Assembly: GCF_023008545.1 (NCBI RefSeq)
Contig: NZ_CP095397.1
Coordinates: 3,027,199 to 3,091,198 of the forward strand
Length of the DNA: 64,000 bases
Reading direction: 5' to 3'
Source: Natribaculum luteum
GTDB lineage: Archaea; Halobacteriota; Halobacteria; Halobacteriales; Natrialbaceae
Shown here: one piece after another, positions 28,328 to 36,897 of the stretch
Numbering within the stretch: position 1 is the first letter of the stretch
Layout of the letters: the number at the start of each line of letters is the position of its first letter
Position numbers and translations under genes: made by a program
Notes under the pieces: model-generated
What the model saw: only the letters and a program-made list of their open reading frames with translations
The model's database searches: none
What the model was told of the DNA's origin: nothing

Positions 28328-29326
28328 CTACTCGAGTTCGAGGACGAGTTCCTCGTCGTCGCGCTCGAACGTCGTACCGAACGGCTCGGAGAGGTCGCGC
28401 ATCCGCTCGCGTGACCACGACGCCGCCGGCTCTTTGGCCCGGTAGACGGCGCAGCTGTCGATCTGGGTTGGGAACAGTCGCAGCGACTCGATCGTTCCAG
28501 AGGGAGCGAGTCGGACCTCGAAGAGAAAACTCCGGTCGTTGTGTAGCTGTCGATCGACTGCGTAGTCGTCGACGAAGTCGCCACAGTCGTAGAGGACTGG
28601 AACGCCGTCGACGACCTCGATTCCCTGGAAGACGTGCGCGCTGTGGCCGTGGATCAGGTCGACGCCCTCGTCGACGAGAAAGCGTGCGAACTGGCGAAAC
28701 TCCGGTGGCGGTTCCTCGACCATGTTCGGCCCCCAGTGTAGCGAGGCCACGAGCAGGTCCGGCTCTGCTGCCCGTGCATCCGACAGCGCCCGCGCTGCTC
28801 GCTCTCGAGTCTCCTCCTGGTCGTCCCGGATCGGCACGTACGCGGTCCCCGGCTCGTCGGAACCCGCCGCGTACTCCGGTGTGTTGTCGGTCAGAGAGAC
28901 GAACGCGACCGTCAGCCCGCCGACTTCGATCGTCGCCGGTTCGAACGCTGCCGCCTCGGTTCGGCCCGCTCCCGCGTGGGCGATCCCCGCCTCCTCGAGT
29001 TCGTCGAGGGTGTCCTCGAGGGCAGGTTCCTCGAAGTCGAGGACGTGGTTGTTCGCGAGTGCTGCAAACGAGACGTCCACGTCCGTCAGCGCGGGGACGG
29101 CCCAGTCGGGATCGGCGCGGAAGTGAAAGGGACGGTGCGTCCTCGTCCAGGGCTGTCCGCGAGTCGAGAGCGTACACTCGAGGTTGATCGCCAGGCAATC
29201 GAGCGACTGGAGGCGTTCGCGGACGTCCCCCCAGACGGCACCGACGTTCCGATCTCGCTGACGGTCGTCGACCAGCCGGCCGAGCATCACGTCGCCCGTC
29301 AGCCCGAATCGAAGCGCGTTGGCCAT
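28328..29326 (-). CDS. CapA/PgsA-family poly-gamma-glutamate-synthesis-like protein
   Basis: The 332-residue calcineurin-like phosphoesterase has the CapA motifs: GLTGDVMLGR near the N-terminus, LDCLAINLECTLS, FAALANNHVLDFEEP (NNH), VASLHWGPNM and HGHSAHVFQGIEVVDG. In bacilli such proteins help to make or anchor poly-gamma-glutamate; haloarchaea make this polymer too, but no capBC partners are in the window. No signal peptide is seen. Start 29326 (MANALRFGLT) is supported by GATCTTTTATCC about 35 bases upstream. Confidence 0.85.
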   Translation of the reverse strand: MANALRFGLTGDVMLGRLVDDRQRDRNVGAVWGDVRERLQSLDCLAINLECTLSTRGQPWTRTHRPFHFRADPDWAVPALTDVDVSFAALANNHVLDFEEPALEDTLDELEEAGIAHAGAGRTEAAAFEPATIEVGGLTVAFVSLTDNTPEYAAGSDEPGTAYVPIRDDQEETRERAARALSDARAAEPDLLVASLHWGPNMVEEPPPEFRQFARFLVDEGVDLIHGHSAHVFQGIEVVDGVPVLYDCGDFVDDYAVDRQLHNDRSFLFEVRLAPSGTIESLRLFPTQIDSCAVYRAKEPAASWSRERMRDLSEPFGTTFERDDEELVLELE

Positions 29327-29463
29327 GGTCGGCCGTCGTACGATACGCAGGTGGATAAAAGATCGACCACGGGTGGTCGCGACGCGCCCGGGAGATCGGC
29401 CGACTCGAGGCCCCAACAGAGCTTTATAAGTCAATCGACTAGTTGATAGGTAGGTGTTCACCA

Positions 29464-29910
29464 GTGCACTTTCTCGTCGCAACCGACGGCTCGCCGGAGA
29501 GCGACCAGGCGCTTCGCCACGCGATCGACGTCGCCGACGCGGCCGGGGCCGACCTGACCGTCCTCCACGTCGTCACGCCACGGGTCTACTCCGAGGGCGT
29601 CGAACCGATCCGCTCGCTGTCGGACGCCGACCGCCGACTGATCCTCGAGAACGTCGAGAACGCAGAAGAGCGCGGCGAATCGATCCTCGAGGACGCAACG
29701 GAGGTGGCGTCCGAATCCGGACTCGACGTCGAGACCGAACTCCTCTACGGTGAACCGGTCGAGAGCATCGTCGACTACGCCGATCCGGACGTCCACGACG
29801 GGCTCTTCGTCGGCCACCGCGGTCTCTCGGAGCGTGCCGAATCGTTGCTCGGGAGCGTCGCGAACGGACTCGTCCGGCACGCGCCGATTCCCGTCACCGT
29901 CGTCAGGTAA
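29464..29910 (+). CDS. Universal stress protein (UspA family)
   Basis: The 148-residue UspA protein is read from GTG 29464 (MHFLVATDGSPESDQAL). The ATP-binding pattern is visible late (GHRGLSERAESLLGSVANGL) with the closing strand VTVVR. A TATA element GCTTTATAAG lies about 35-40 bases upstream. It is transcribed convergently with a second UspA gene 12 bases away. It probably binds ATP or AMP and modulates stress survival; partner unknown. Confidence 0.88.
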   Translation: MHFLVATDGSPESDQALRHAIDVADAAGADLTVLHVVTPRVYSEGVEPIRSLSDADRRLILENVENAEERGESILEDATEVASESGLDVETELLYGEPVESIVDYADPDVHDGLFVGHRGLSERAESLLGSVANGLVRHAPIPVTVVR

Positions 29911-29922
29911 CGGTCGGGGTCA

Positions 29923-30354
29923 TCACGTCTCCGGCCGGCTGACCACCAGCACGGGCACCTCGGAGAGTCGAACGATTTTTTCGGTGACGCTTCCCAGCAG
30001 ATACCGCTCGATCCCCGCCCGACCGTGGGTCCCCATGACGAGCAGGTCGACGTCGTGTGCGTCGGCGTACGCGAGGATCTCCCGGTGTGGCGTTCCACGG
30101 ACGACGGCGGTCGTGACCGGCTCGAGGTCGGTCGCACGCGCCTGGCCGGCGACGTCGTCGACGATCCGTTCGCCCGCGGTCTCGAACTCCTCGACGATCG
30201 CCCCGGTGTCGACGTCGTCGGCGAAGATCGTCGCGTCGACGACGTAGAGGACGTGCAACTCGGCGTCGTACCGGTCGGCGAGATCGATCGCGTGCTCGAG
30301 TGCGTGTTCCGTCGTCTCGCTGCCGTCCGTCGGGAAGAGAATGCGTTCGTACAT
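29923..30354 (-). CDS. Universal stress protein (UspA family)
   Basis: The 143-residue UspA protein starts MYERILFPTDGSETTEH, the typical haloarchaeal beginning. It carries the complete nucleotide motif LLVMGTHGRAGIERYLLGSV (G-x2-G-x9-GS) followed by VTEKIVRLSEVPVLVV. It is a paralogue of the convergent gene ending at 29910. The start at 30354 is chosen because upstream sequence in this frame has no family resemblance. Confidence 0.9.
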   Translation of the reverse strand: MYERILFPTDGSETTEHALEHAIDLADRYDAELHVLYVVDATIFADDVDTGAIVEEFETAGERIVDDVAGQARATDLEPVTTAVVRGTPHREILAYADAHDVDLLVMGTHGRAGIERYLLGSVTEKIVRLSEVPVLVVSRPET

Positions 30355-30678
30355 CGGTTCCGACGTACGGTTCCGACGGACAAAACGGTGTGCGCACACG
30401 AGCGACGTTCCTGCCTCTCGACGCCCGCTCGAGAGGACACTGCGAGTGACTGTTACGACCGAAGCGTTATTCCGGTCGTCCGGCGTACGCGCCACTATGT
30501 CCACGTTCCCGCTCACTTCGTCTCATACTACCAGACAACAGTCAGTGACTACTCGATCGCGTCTCGACGGCTGTCGTCAGCGACGACAGTGTCTCGAGTG
30601 CGATCGATGGCTGAACCGTGTTGTCCGGCAGTATCAGTCCGGATCAACTCCCGACGACTGCGACGCCTGGCCAGGCCG
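30355..30678. other. 324-base divergent intergenic region
   Basis: It lies between the UspA gene (minus) and the NUDIX gene (plus) and should hold both promoters. No RNA gene, repeat or small ORF with acidic bias is visible. Confidence 0.5.
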
Positions 30679-31230
30679 ATGGCAGTCGACGAACTGACGC
30701 TTCGGGCCGACGAAGCGTCCCGCTGCGCCGAGGACGCGTACCGACGCCTCGAGGCCAGGTACGACGAGTTCGTCGAACGCGACCGAACGCAGCGCGTCTC
30801 ACGGCGACGGTTTCGCACCCTCGTCGAGCGCATTCGGCGGACCGGTGCACCGTTTGGCGCGCACACGATCGTCTACCGCGAGTCGGGCGAACTGCTCCTG
30901 GTTCGCCACGAGGGCGTCGACCTCTGGGTGCTCCCGGGCGGTGGCGTCGACGGCGGCGAGTCGTTCGCCGAGACGGCACGCCGCGAACTCGCCGAGGAGG
31001 CGGGGGTCGAAGCGCGATACGACGGCCTCGCGATGGTTACCAGGATCGAACTCGACGCGTCGGGGTACCGAACCTGGGGCGTCCTCCCGATTTTCGCTGC
31101 CAGGGCAGAGACGTTCGAACCCGACGTCACGGACCCCGACGGCGAGATCTCGGTCGCGCGGTGGTTTTCGAAACTGCCGGAAGACACGCGCGATCGGGAC
31201 GACCTGCTCGCGTGGCGAGCACGGAACTGA
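30679..31230 (+). CDS. NUDIX hydrolase
   Basis: The 183-residue product starts at ATG 30679 (MAVDELTLRADEASRCAED). It has an N-terminal helical extension of about 50 residues (RRFRTLVERIRRTGAPFG), then the NUDIX domain. The NUDIX box is GGVDGGESFAETARRELAEE with AGV (G-x5-E-x7-REL-x-EE-x-GV), so metal-dependent pyrophosphohydrolase activity is expected. Substrates could be nucleoside diphosphate derivatives. In-frame upstream ATG codons exist but lack support. Confidence 0.88.
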   Translation: MAVDELTLRADEASRCAEDAYRRLEARYDEFVERDRTQRVSRRRFRTLVERIRRTGAPFGAHTIVYRESGELLLVRHEGVDLWVLPGGGVDGGESFAETARRELAEEAGVEARYDGLAMVTRIELDASGYRTWGVLPIFAARAETFEPDVTDPDGEISVARWFSKLPEDTRDRDDLLAWRARN

Positions 31231-31243
31231 CGGACGACCGGCG

Positions 31244-32077
31244 CTACTCGTCCGGATCGCCGTAGCTGACACCCTCGCGCTTGTCGGCGCGCATCCGGCG
31301 AATCGCCGCTCTGGCGTTCCCCGCCTCGTATCCGAAGAAGACGTCTTTCCCGTAGGCGTCGGCGACCTCGGCTGCGTGGATCAGGTCGTCGACGTCGACG
31401 TCGACCGCGTACAGTTCGATGCTAAACGGCGTCTCGAGTGCGCTCTCGAATCCGCTCGCGATCACCTCGAGCCAGTAGGTCGTCGAGTAGGCCATGTCGT
31501 ACAGCGGGACGACGAACTCGTCGACGACCTCCTCGAGCGCCTCGAGGTCGAGGCCGGCGCGTTCGTAGAGGTGGCCGGGGTAGGGGTCGGGGTAGAGCGT
31601 CAGGTAGACGCGACCCGGGACGTGCTCGACGGCCTCCTCGACGAACTCGGTGATGACGCTGGCGCGCCACTCGAGGCGGTCGTCGTACTCGCTGGCTTCG
31701 AACCGCTCGTCACAGACCTCACAGTGACAGTACTCGGCCCGGGGAAAGCCGACGTCGTCGAGGCGAACGTCCTCGTTTGCGTCGGCGCAGTCGTCGATGA
31801 TCTCGAGGAGTCCCTCGCGGTACTCCTCGCGGGACGGACAGATGTACGCCCAGTCGAAGTACGGTTGCTCGCGCGTCGCGCGTCGTCCCTCGTCGTCGAC
31901 CGGGACGAGCGACGGGTCGGCGTCGGCGGCGGCGTTGTCACCGAAACACGAGACCATGTTGATGGCATCGGGCACCGGATCCGCAGACCGGCCGGTGACG
32001 TCTTTGACTTCGTAGAACCCGCGGTCGAACTCCTTCCAGTTCACTTCCTCGGCGTTGCGCGTGACGACGCCATACAT
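31244..32077 (-). CDS. Haloarchaeal hypothetical protein with Cys cluster, TIM-barrel-like
   Basis: The 277-residue product starts MYGVVTRNAEEVNWKEFDRG. It has acidic alpha/beta sequence with a notable EYCHCEVCDERFEASEYD cluster (three cysteines and a histidine) near residue 120, resembling the metal/substrate loop seen in some glycoside-hydrolase-like TIM barrels (inference). Other conserved-looking stretches are YICPSREEYREGL and YLTLYPDPYPGHLYERAG. No signal peptide. The function is unknown; a carbohydrate-related hydrolase is only a guess. It converges on the NUDIX gene. Confidence 0.75.
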   Translation of the reverse strand: MYGVVTRNAEEVNWKEFDRGFYEVKDVTGRSADPVPDAINMVSCFGDNAAADADPSLVPVDDEGRRATREQPYFDWAYICPSREEYREGLLEIIDDCADANEDVRLDDVGFPRAEYCHCEVCDERFEASEYDDRLEWRASVITEFVEEAVEHVPGRVYLTLYPDPYPGHLYERAGLDLEALEEVVDEFVVPLYDMAYSTTYWLEVIASGFESALETPFSIELYAVDVDVDDLIHAAEVADAYGKDVFFGYEAGNARAAIRRMRADKREGVSYGDPDE

Positions 32078-32123
32078 AGACGAGCGTAGAGACCGCAGAG
32101 AGTAAGGCGTTCGGAATCCCCCG

Positions 32124-32234
32124 CTACTCCGCTGGTTCGTACTCGACTTCGACGTCGGAGGAGCCACCGCCGACGACCTTCCAGAGGAGAGCGATTACGA
32201 CCAGCGCGACCAGTATTTTAACAGTACGTGACAT
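32124..32234 (-). CDS. 36-residue single-pass membrane microprotein
   Basis: ATG 32234 gives MSRTVKILVALVVIALLWK, then VVGGGSSDVEVEYEPAE. It is a basic N-terminus, one clear transmembrane helix (residues 6-21) and an acidic extracellular-type tail. The layout of charge, helix and acidic tail, plus a resemblance from memory to small proteins in other haloarchaea, argues for a real gene. A TATA-like AAGTCTAAG lies about 30 bases upstream. Function unknown. Confidence 0.65.
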   Translation of the reverse strand: MSRTVKILVALVVIALLWKVVGGGSSDVEVEYEPAE

Positions 32235-32305
32235 GTACGGATAAACGGTCGGGCGGTACGCACTTAGACTTTTCTAGAGGTCGACTCGAGAACCGTCGCG
32301 AACGG

Positions 32306-32779
32306 TCACTCGCGGATCAACTCGGCGATGTTCTCGCGGACGATCGTTCCGCAGTAGTCACACCGGACGCCGTCCTCGAGGACCTCGAAGCGACTCGTGA
32401 CCGGTTCGTCCGTCGCAGTGATGCAGTCCGCGTTGGGACACTCAAGGACGCCCTCGACGACGTCGGGACGTTCGACGCGGTGTTTCGCCTCGACGTCGTA
32501 ATCGCGGACGATGTTGATCGTCGCGTCGGGGGCGATCAGCGAGAGGACGTCGACTTCGTCCTGGCTCAACTCCCGGCCCTCGACTTTGACGATGTCCTTT
32601 CGGGCGAGTCGATCCGAGGGGACGTTCATTCCCACGGAGACCTCCTCGCCTCTCGAGCCGTCGATGCCGAGGATGGCGAGGACGTTGATCGCCTGTCCCC
32701 CGCGAATGTGGTCGATGACGGTGCCGTCGCGGATCTTGCTGACCCGCAGTTTGTGGTCGTTGGCGTTGGAGTCGCTCAT
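32306..32779 (-). CDS. pyrI: Aspartate carbamoyltransferase regulatory subunit
   Basis: The allosteric subunit of aspartate transcarbamoylase, 157 residues. The N-terminal allosteric domain begins [15 protein letters not shown]. The C-terminal zinc domain has four cysteines in CPNADC and CDYC that hold the zinc contacting PyrB. It binds CTP/ATP and tunes the first committed step of pyrimidine synthesis. Its ATG overlaps the stop of pyrB (positions 32776-32779), as in many archaea. Confidence 0.95.
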   Translation of the reverse strand: MSDSNANDHKLRVSKIRDGTVIDHIRGGQAINVLAILGIDGSRGEEVSVGMNVPSDRLARKDIVKVEGRELSQDEVDVLSLIAPDATINIVRDYDVEAKHRVERPDVVEGVLECPNADCITATDEPVTSRFEVLEDGVRCDYCGTIVRENIAELIRE

Positions 32780-33690
32780 GCAGAATCACCCAGGAGTAAG
32801 TCGAGCAGCGCCATCCGAACGGGAACGCCGTTGTGTGCCTGCTCGAAGTACGACGCGTGGTCGGTCTCGTCGACGTCCGGCGCAATCTCGTCGACGCGTG
32901 GCAGTGGGTGCATCACGGTCAGGTCGTCGCTTGCCGCCTCGAGCGTCTCGAGGTCGATCTGGTACTGGCCGGCGACCTTCTGGTACTCGTCTTCGTCCGG
33001 GAATCGCTCGCGCTGGATCCGGGTGACGTAGAGGACGTCGAGAGTGGGGAGCACGTCGTCTAGATCGTCGTGTTCCCGGACCGTTGCGCCCTCCTGGTGG
33101 AGGTCGTAGACGACCTCGCGGGGCAACTGGAGGCTCTCGGGGCTGATGAAGTGTTGCTGGGCGTCGAAGTTCGTCAGCGCGTACGCGAGCGAGTGGACTG
33201 TCCGCCCGTACTTCAGGTCGCCCATGATGCCGATGGTGAGGTCGTCGAGTCCGGCGTTCTCGCGGATGGTGTAGAGGTCCAGCAAGGTCTGTGACGGGTG
33301 GTGGCCTGCCCCGTCGCCGGCGTTGACGAGCGGCACGTCGACGTACTCGCTCGCCATCTTCGGTGCTCCCTGTCGTGGGTGGCGCAAGACGAGCGCGTCC
33401 GCGTACCCCTCGATGACGCGGACGGTGTCGGCCAGGGTCTCGCCTTTCTTCACGCTCGAGGACTCGATCGAGCCCATGTCGACGACGTCGCCCCCCAGAC
33501 GCTTCATCGCCGTCTCGAAGCTCATCTTCGTCCGCGTGCTCGGTTCGAAAAAGAGCAGGCCGAGGAGCGTTCCTGCGTACTTCCCGGCTACGGCCTCCGG
33601 ATCCGCGTCGATCTCGGCTGCGCGGTCGAGGACCGTCTCGATGTCCGCACGCGAGAGTTGTTTGCTCGTGATGAGGTGATCGTGGCGCAT
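32776..33690 (-). CDS. pyrB: Aspartate carbamoyltransferase catalytic subunit
   Basis: The 304-residue enzyme joins carbamoyl phosphate and aspartate. Motifs are [13 protein letters not shown] (carbamoyl-phosphate site, near residue 49), [12 protein letters not shown], the [13 protein letters not shown] loop and [10 protein letters not shown] near the end. It is co-transcribed with pyrI. The start [10 protein letters not shown] at 33690 faces the MinD-like gene across a 93-base gap with room for both promoters. Confidence 0.96.
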   Translation of the reverse strand: MRHDHLITSKQLSRADIETVLDRAAEIDADPEAVAGKYAGTLLGLLFFEPSTRTKMSFETAMKRLGGDVVDMGSIESSSVKKGETLADTVRVIEGYADALVLRHPRQGAPKMASEYVDVPLVNAGDGAGHHPSQTLLDLYTIRENAGLDDLTIGIMGDLKYGRTVHSLAYALTNFDAQQHFISPESLQLPREVVYDLHQEGATVREHDDLDDVLPTLDVLYVTRIQRERFPDEDEYQKVAGQYQIDLETLEAASDDLTVMHPLPRVDEIAPDVDETDHASYFEQAHNGVPVRMALLDLLLGDSA

Positions 33691-33783
33691 CTGTTCGCTA
33701 GGGCTCTCCCGTGGCCCTTGAATCTCTCCATTCGGTGTCCGTCAGACCTGACGTTCAAGACGGATGACGCGGCCAGCCTCGCT

Positions 33784-35082
33784 ATGATCGCAATCGTCGG
33801 TGCGAAAGGCGGCTGTGGAAAGACCACGACGACGATCGGCCTCGCGGACGCGTTCACACGTGCTGGACGTCCGACGGTCGCCGTCGACGCGGACCGACAG
33901 CTCCCGAACTTGCACCTCCTCGCGGACGTCGACCGGAAGCCGACGATCGCCACGATCGACGACGAATCCGACGTGACCGACCTCGCTCGACGGACAGTTC
34001 CGGGAACGGAGGCGACCGTCGGCGTCGTCCCCGCGCCGACCGAGTCGGAGACCGTCGACTTCGGACGCCGTCTCCGTCGGCTCGAGTCGGCCTCCGTGGA
34101 GACCGTCCTCGACTGCCCGTCCGGCGTGGGACCGCACGTGACCGAACCACTCGAGTTCGCCGACGTGGCCGTCGTCGTGACGACGGGGACCGACCGAAGC
34201 GTCGCCGCCGCGAGAAAGACCGTCGACGTCGCACGCCGACTCGGCGTCCCCGTGGGCGGTACGATCGTTACCCGCACGGACACGGCGACCGTTCCACGAT
34301 CGATCGAGAAGCGACTCGACGTGTCGGTGATCGAGACGGTCCCCGAGACGCCGTCGCCACTCGAGGCGGAATCGGCCAGAGCGGCGTACGACGGCGTCGC
34401 AGCGGCGCTCAAGGCAAAGAGTTATCAACGGCGTGCGGGAATTACTCACAATCGTATGGTGGGTCGGCTGGAGACCGGGATCGACGTGTTGGATCGGAAA
34501 CTCGACGGAGGCCTCCCGCCGGGCTGTGTCGTGGCGTACACTGCCGAGCCGGCCAGCCAGTCGGAGCTGTTGTTGTACGAACTGACGGCCGCCCGCGGAA
34601 CGCTGTATCTCTCGACTCAGCGATCGGACAGCGCCATTCGAACGGCTATCGACGAGTCGATGGCCGAGGTCGGCAGTCCGACCGTCCGACAGGTCAACAG
34701 CGAGCAGCCACTCGAGGAGACGAGGCGGCTGATCGGCGCGCTCCCGGACGGAGCCAACCTCATCGTCGACCCGATGGACGTCCTCGAGCGCACGGACCGC
34801 GGTGAGTACGTCGACTTTCTCAACGACCTCAAAGAGCGCATGCTCGAGACCCGCAGTATCGCGATCTTGCACTGTCTCAAAGGCGACGACGAACCAGCGA
34901 ACCGGTCGACGACCCTCCACCTCGCCGACGCCGTCTTCGACCTCCGGACGGCCGTCAACGCGACCGAACTCGAGAACCACCTCACGATCCCCAAGTACCG
35001 CCGCGGCGGTGCCCCGACCGAGGCGATCAAACTCGAGCTGTCGGAGCGAGTCGAGATCGACACCAGCCGCGACATCGCCTGA
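33784..35082 (+). CDS. MinD/ParA-like ATPase fused to a degenerate RecA-like (HTR-like) domain
   Basis: The 432-residue product has two parts. Residues 1-215 form a MinD/ParA ATPase with a deviant Walker A, GAKGGCGKTTTTIGLA (signature Lys8, P-loop Lys13), VAVDADRQLPNLH and ETVLDCPSGVG. Residues about 225-432 resemble the RecA/KaiC-like haloarchaeal proteins called HTR-like, starting GRLETGIDVLDRKLDGGLPP, but the P-loop is lost (GCVVAYTAEPASQSE), so ATP is probably not hydrolysed there. The frame is open upstream of 33784, but that part is antisense to pyrB. Cell positioning or signalling is a guess. The TGA stop begins palindromic element A2. Confidence 0.85.
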   Translation: MIAIVGAKGGCGKTTTTIGLADAFTRAGRPTVAVDADRQLPNLHLLADVDRKPTIATIDDESDVTDLARRTVPGTEATVGVVPAPTESETVDFGRRLRRLESASVETVLDCPSGVGPHVTEPLEFADVAVVVTTGTDRSVAAARKTVDVARRLGVPVGGTIVTRTDTATVPRSIEKRLDVSVIETVPETPSPLEAESARAAYDGVAAALKAKSYQRRAGITHNRMVGRLETGIDVLDRKLDGGLPPGCVVAYTAEPASQSELLLYELTAARGTLYLSTQRSDSAIRTAIDESMAEVGSPTVRQVNSEQPLEETRRLIGALPDGANLIVDPMDVLERTDRGEYVDFLNDLKERMLETRSIAILHCLKGDDEPANRSTTLHLADAVFDLRTAVNATELENHLTIPKYRRGGAPTEAIKLELSERVEIDTSRDIA

Positions 35083-35160
35083 TAACGTCTGCCGTCCGTC
35101 GTTTCCGGTACAACCGTGTGCAGTCCTGCGGTTTTCCGAAAACAGGGACAGCAGGTATCA
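35080..35160. repeat. Palindromic intergenic element, subtype A, copy A2
   Basis: An 81-bp palindrome-like element fills exactly the gap between the MinD-like gene and the convergent gene fragment. It begins at the first's TGA (35080) and ends with the TCA that is the other's stop. Outer ends read TGATAACGTCTGC and GCAGGTATCA. The inner part is more degenerate than in other copies (CAACCGTGTGCAGTCCTGCGGTT). Confidence 0.65.
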
Positions 35161-35524
35161 ACGCTCCTGCTCTGGCGTCATAAACGGCATGACCGCCGCC
35201 GTCCGTTCCGTGACCGTCGCGGGACGGCGGATGTACGAAAACAGCACCGTGACCGGGATCACGCCCACCGTGATCGCGATCGAGAACGACGCCCGCTGGA
35301 TCGGTTTCGAGACAACGGGACCGTCGCTTCCCGTCAGGACGAGCAACGCGGTGACGGCGACGGCGATACCGACGGCGGGCACTCCCACGTGGCGGAGGAA
35401 CCTCGAGAGTTCGGAGCGTTCGACCTGCAGGTAGATCGACGTGAAGTTCTGGCGAGCGGCGTCGATCTCCTCGAGCTTCCGGACCTGGTAGGTGGAGGTC
35501 GTCTCGAGGGTCGTCGACAGGATG
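35158..35524 (-). pseudogene. C-terminal fragment of a haloarchaeal membrane protein (fragment F1)
   Basis: An open frame of about 122 codons has no start codon at its 5' side. It encodes LSTTLETTSTYQVRKLEEID, then ARQNFTSIYLQVERSEL, followed by two hydrophobic segments (VGVPAVGIAVAVTALLVL, FSIAITVGVIPVTVLFSY). The frame loses homology at about 35524, where the lipoprotein repeat begins. A second fragment sharing LSTTLETTS-YQV-KLE-ID lies at 40654-40800 beyond the accessory island. Probably the remnant of a gene cut by insertion of the island. Confidence 0.65.
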
Positions 35525-36864
35525 TGGTAATATGCGTTAGTAATATGTTAGTGAAACTGGAAGTTGAGCAGAGATGAGACACAGATCCTCCCGTCGGCGG
35601 TTCCTCGCTGTGACTGGTGCGATAGCCCTCGCGGGCTGTACTGGTGTTTCGGACAACGACGAGACAGTCGACTTGCCCGACGAGAAGACGACCGATCTCG
35701 ATCCGATCGGTACCGAGTGGCCGATGAAGTATGGAGACGCACAACGTACTGGACACGTGGGCGTCGACTCCGGATCGAGACCGGACGAGCTCGCGTGGGA
35801 GTGGAGTGGTTCCAGTGTCATGACCAGGCCAGTGATGGCTGACAACCGGCTCTTTTTCTCGCCGAGAGGATCTCAGGCGATGGCTCTCGATGCACAGACG
35901 GGGGAGGCACTGTGGAGTAAGGAGGATATCTTTGGGCTTGACGCAGCAGATGGGGAGCTCGTATATGGGCGAAAGAACATTGTGGGGCAGTTCGACTCGT
36001 ATCTCGTTGCATACGATGCGAAAACAGGCGAAGTAGAGTGGAAACAGGATGCAGAACATAGCGGGATAGCAACACTATACGACGGGTTCCTCTACTATGG
36101 AAGCGAGGGGTTCTGGAAACGCTCAGCTGACGACGGTGAGTTGATGTGGTCTGTCGAAGAGAATGATACCCCCCATCCGATCGCAGTCAACGATCGCGGT
36201 GTTTTCGGGATCGTCTTCGATAGGATCGTTCACATCGATCACGAGGGAGAGTTCGTGTGGGAACAATCGACCGATGGTCGATTCGGTGATTACCTCACAC
36301 TGGTCGACGATCTCGTTCTCGTGGATATGCATGAAAAACGTTCTGGACCTACCGATACGAATCTTCACGCGTTCGATGCGGATTCCGGTGAACGGCGATG
36401 GGAATACGAGATCGACGACTCGTATATAATCACGAACCCGGTAGTCAACGACGATCGCATATTTGTCATGGATCGTGACGGGGTCGTACACGCGATAACG
36501 CTCGAGGGCGACCGTCTCTGGACGGTCGACGCCGATCCGAATTCCGAGGGCTGGTACGGATCGGCGATCCCCTACGGAATCACGGCGACGGACTCCTGGC
36601 TGTACGTAATGGGATTCGACGACTCCGTCCACGTGTTGGACCCGGATTCCGACTCGGGACTGTCTGAAGCGAAGTGGGACTACGTGCCGTTTTTCCCTCC
36701 GTTCGTCGTCGACGACGTTGCGTTCATCGTCAACGGAAGTGACAGTGCGTCTGTCACAGCGGTCACGCTGACATAATAGCCTTCTGGCGGTCAGTCGGAT
36801 ACGTCCCGAAAAGTTCCTATAATACTATTATTTGGGTTTTCAATTTTTGATAATTTACATTAGG
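35524..36864 (+). repeat. 1.3-kb direct repeat, copy 1 (promoter, lipoprotein gene, 3' flank)
   Basis: It matches 39174-40496 at most positions, including the promoter (TAATATGTTAGTG against TAATATATTGGTG) and the 3' flank (CCTATAATACTATTATT). Outside these limits the two flanks differ. Length differs by 18 bases within the coding region. Confidence 0.85.
35574..36776 (+). CDS. PQQ-type beta-propeller lipoprotein, copy 1
   Basis: The 400-residue product has a Tat-lipoprotein signal (SSRRRFLAVTG, lipobox LAGC) and a BamB/PQQ-like beta-propeller: blades carry recurring AxDAxTGExxW motifs (ALDAQTGEALWS, AYDAKTGEVEWKQ, AFDADSGERRWEY). It should sit on the outer face of the membrane. Function unknown; such propellers bind ligands or partner proteins. 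It is nearly identical to 39224-40408 except for a stretch around residues 100-210. TATA-like TAGTAATATG lies about 32 bases before the ATG. Confidence 0.88.
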   Translation: MRHRSSRRRFLAVTGAIALAGCTGVSDNDETVDLPDEKTTDLDPIGTEWPMKYGDAQRTGHVGVDSGSRPDELAWEWSGSSVMTRPVMADNRLFFSPRGSQAMALDAQTGEALWSKEDIFGLDAADGELVYGRKNIVGQFDSYLVAYDAKTGEVEWKQDAEHSGIATLYDGFLYYGSEGFWKRSADDGELMWSVEENDTPHPIAVNDRGVFGIVFDRIVHIDHEGEFVWEQSTDGRFGDYLTLVDDLVLVDMHEKRSGPTDTNLHAFDADSGERRWEYEIDDSYIITNPVVNDDRIFVMDRDGVVHAITLEGDRLWTVDADPNSEGWYGSAIPYGITATDSWLYVMGFDDSVHVLDPDSDSGLSEAKWDYVPFFPPFVVDDVAFIVNGSDSASVTAVTLT

Positions 36865-36897
36865 TCTTTTTCTAATCAAGTTGAAAAACTTACATGT

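Noticed and set aside
33298..33783. N-terminal extension of the MinD-like gene
   Set aside because: Antisense to pyrB; MIAIVGAKGG is the natural MinD start.
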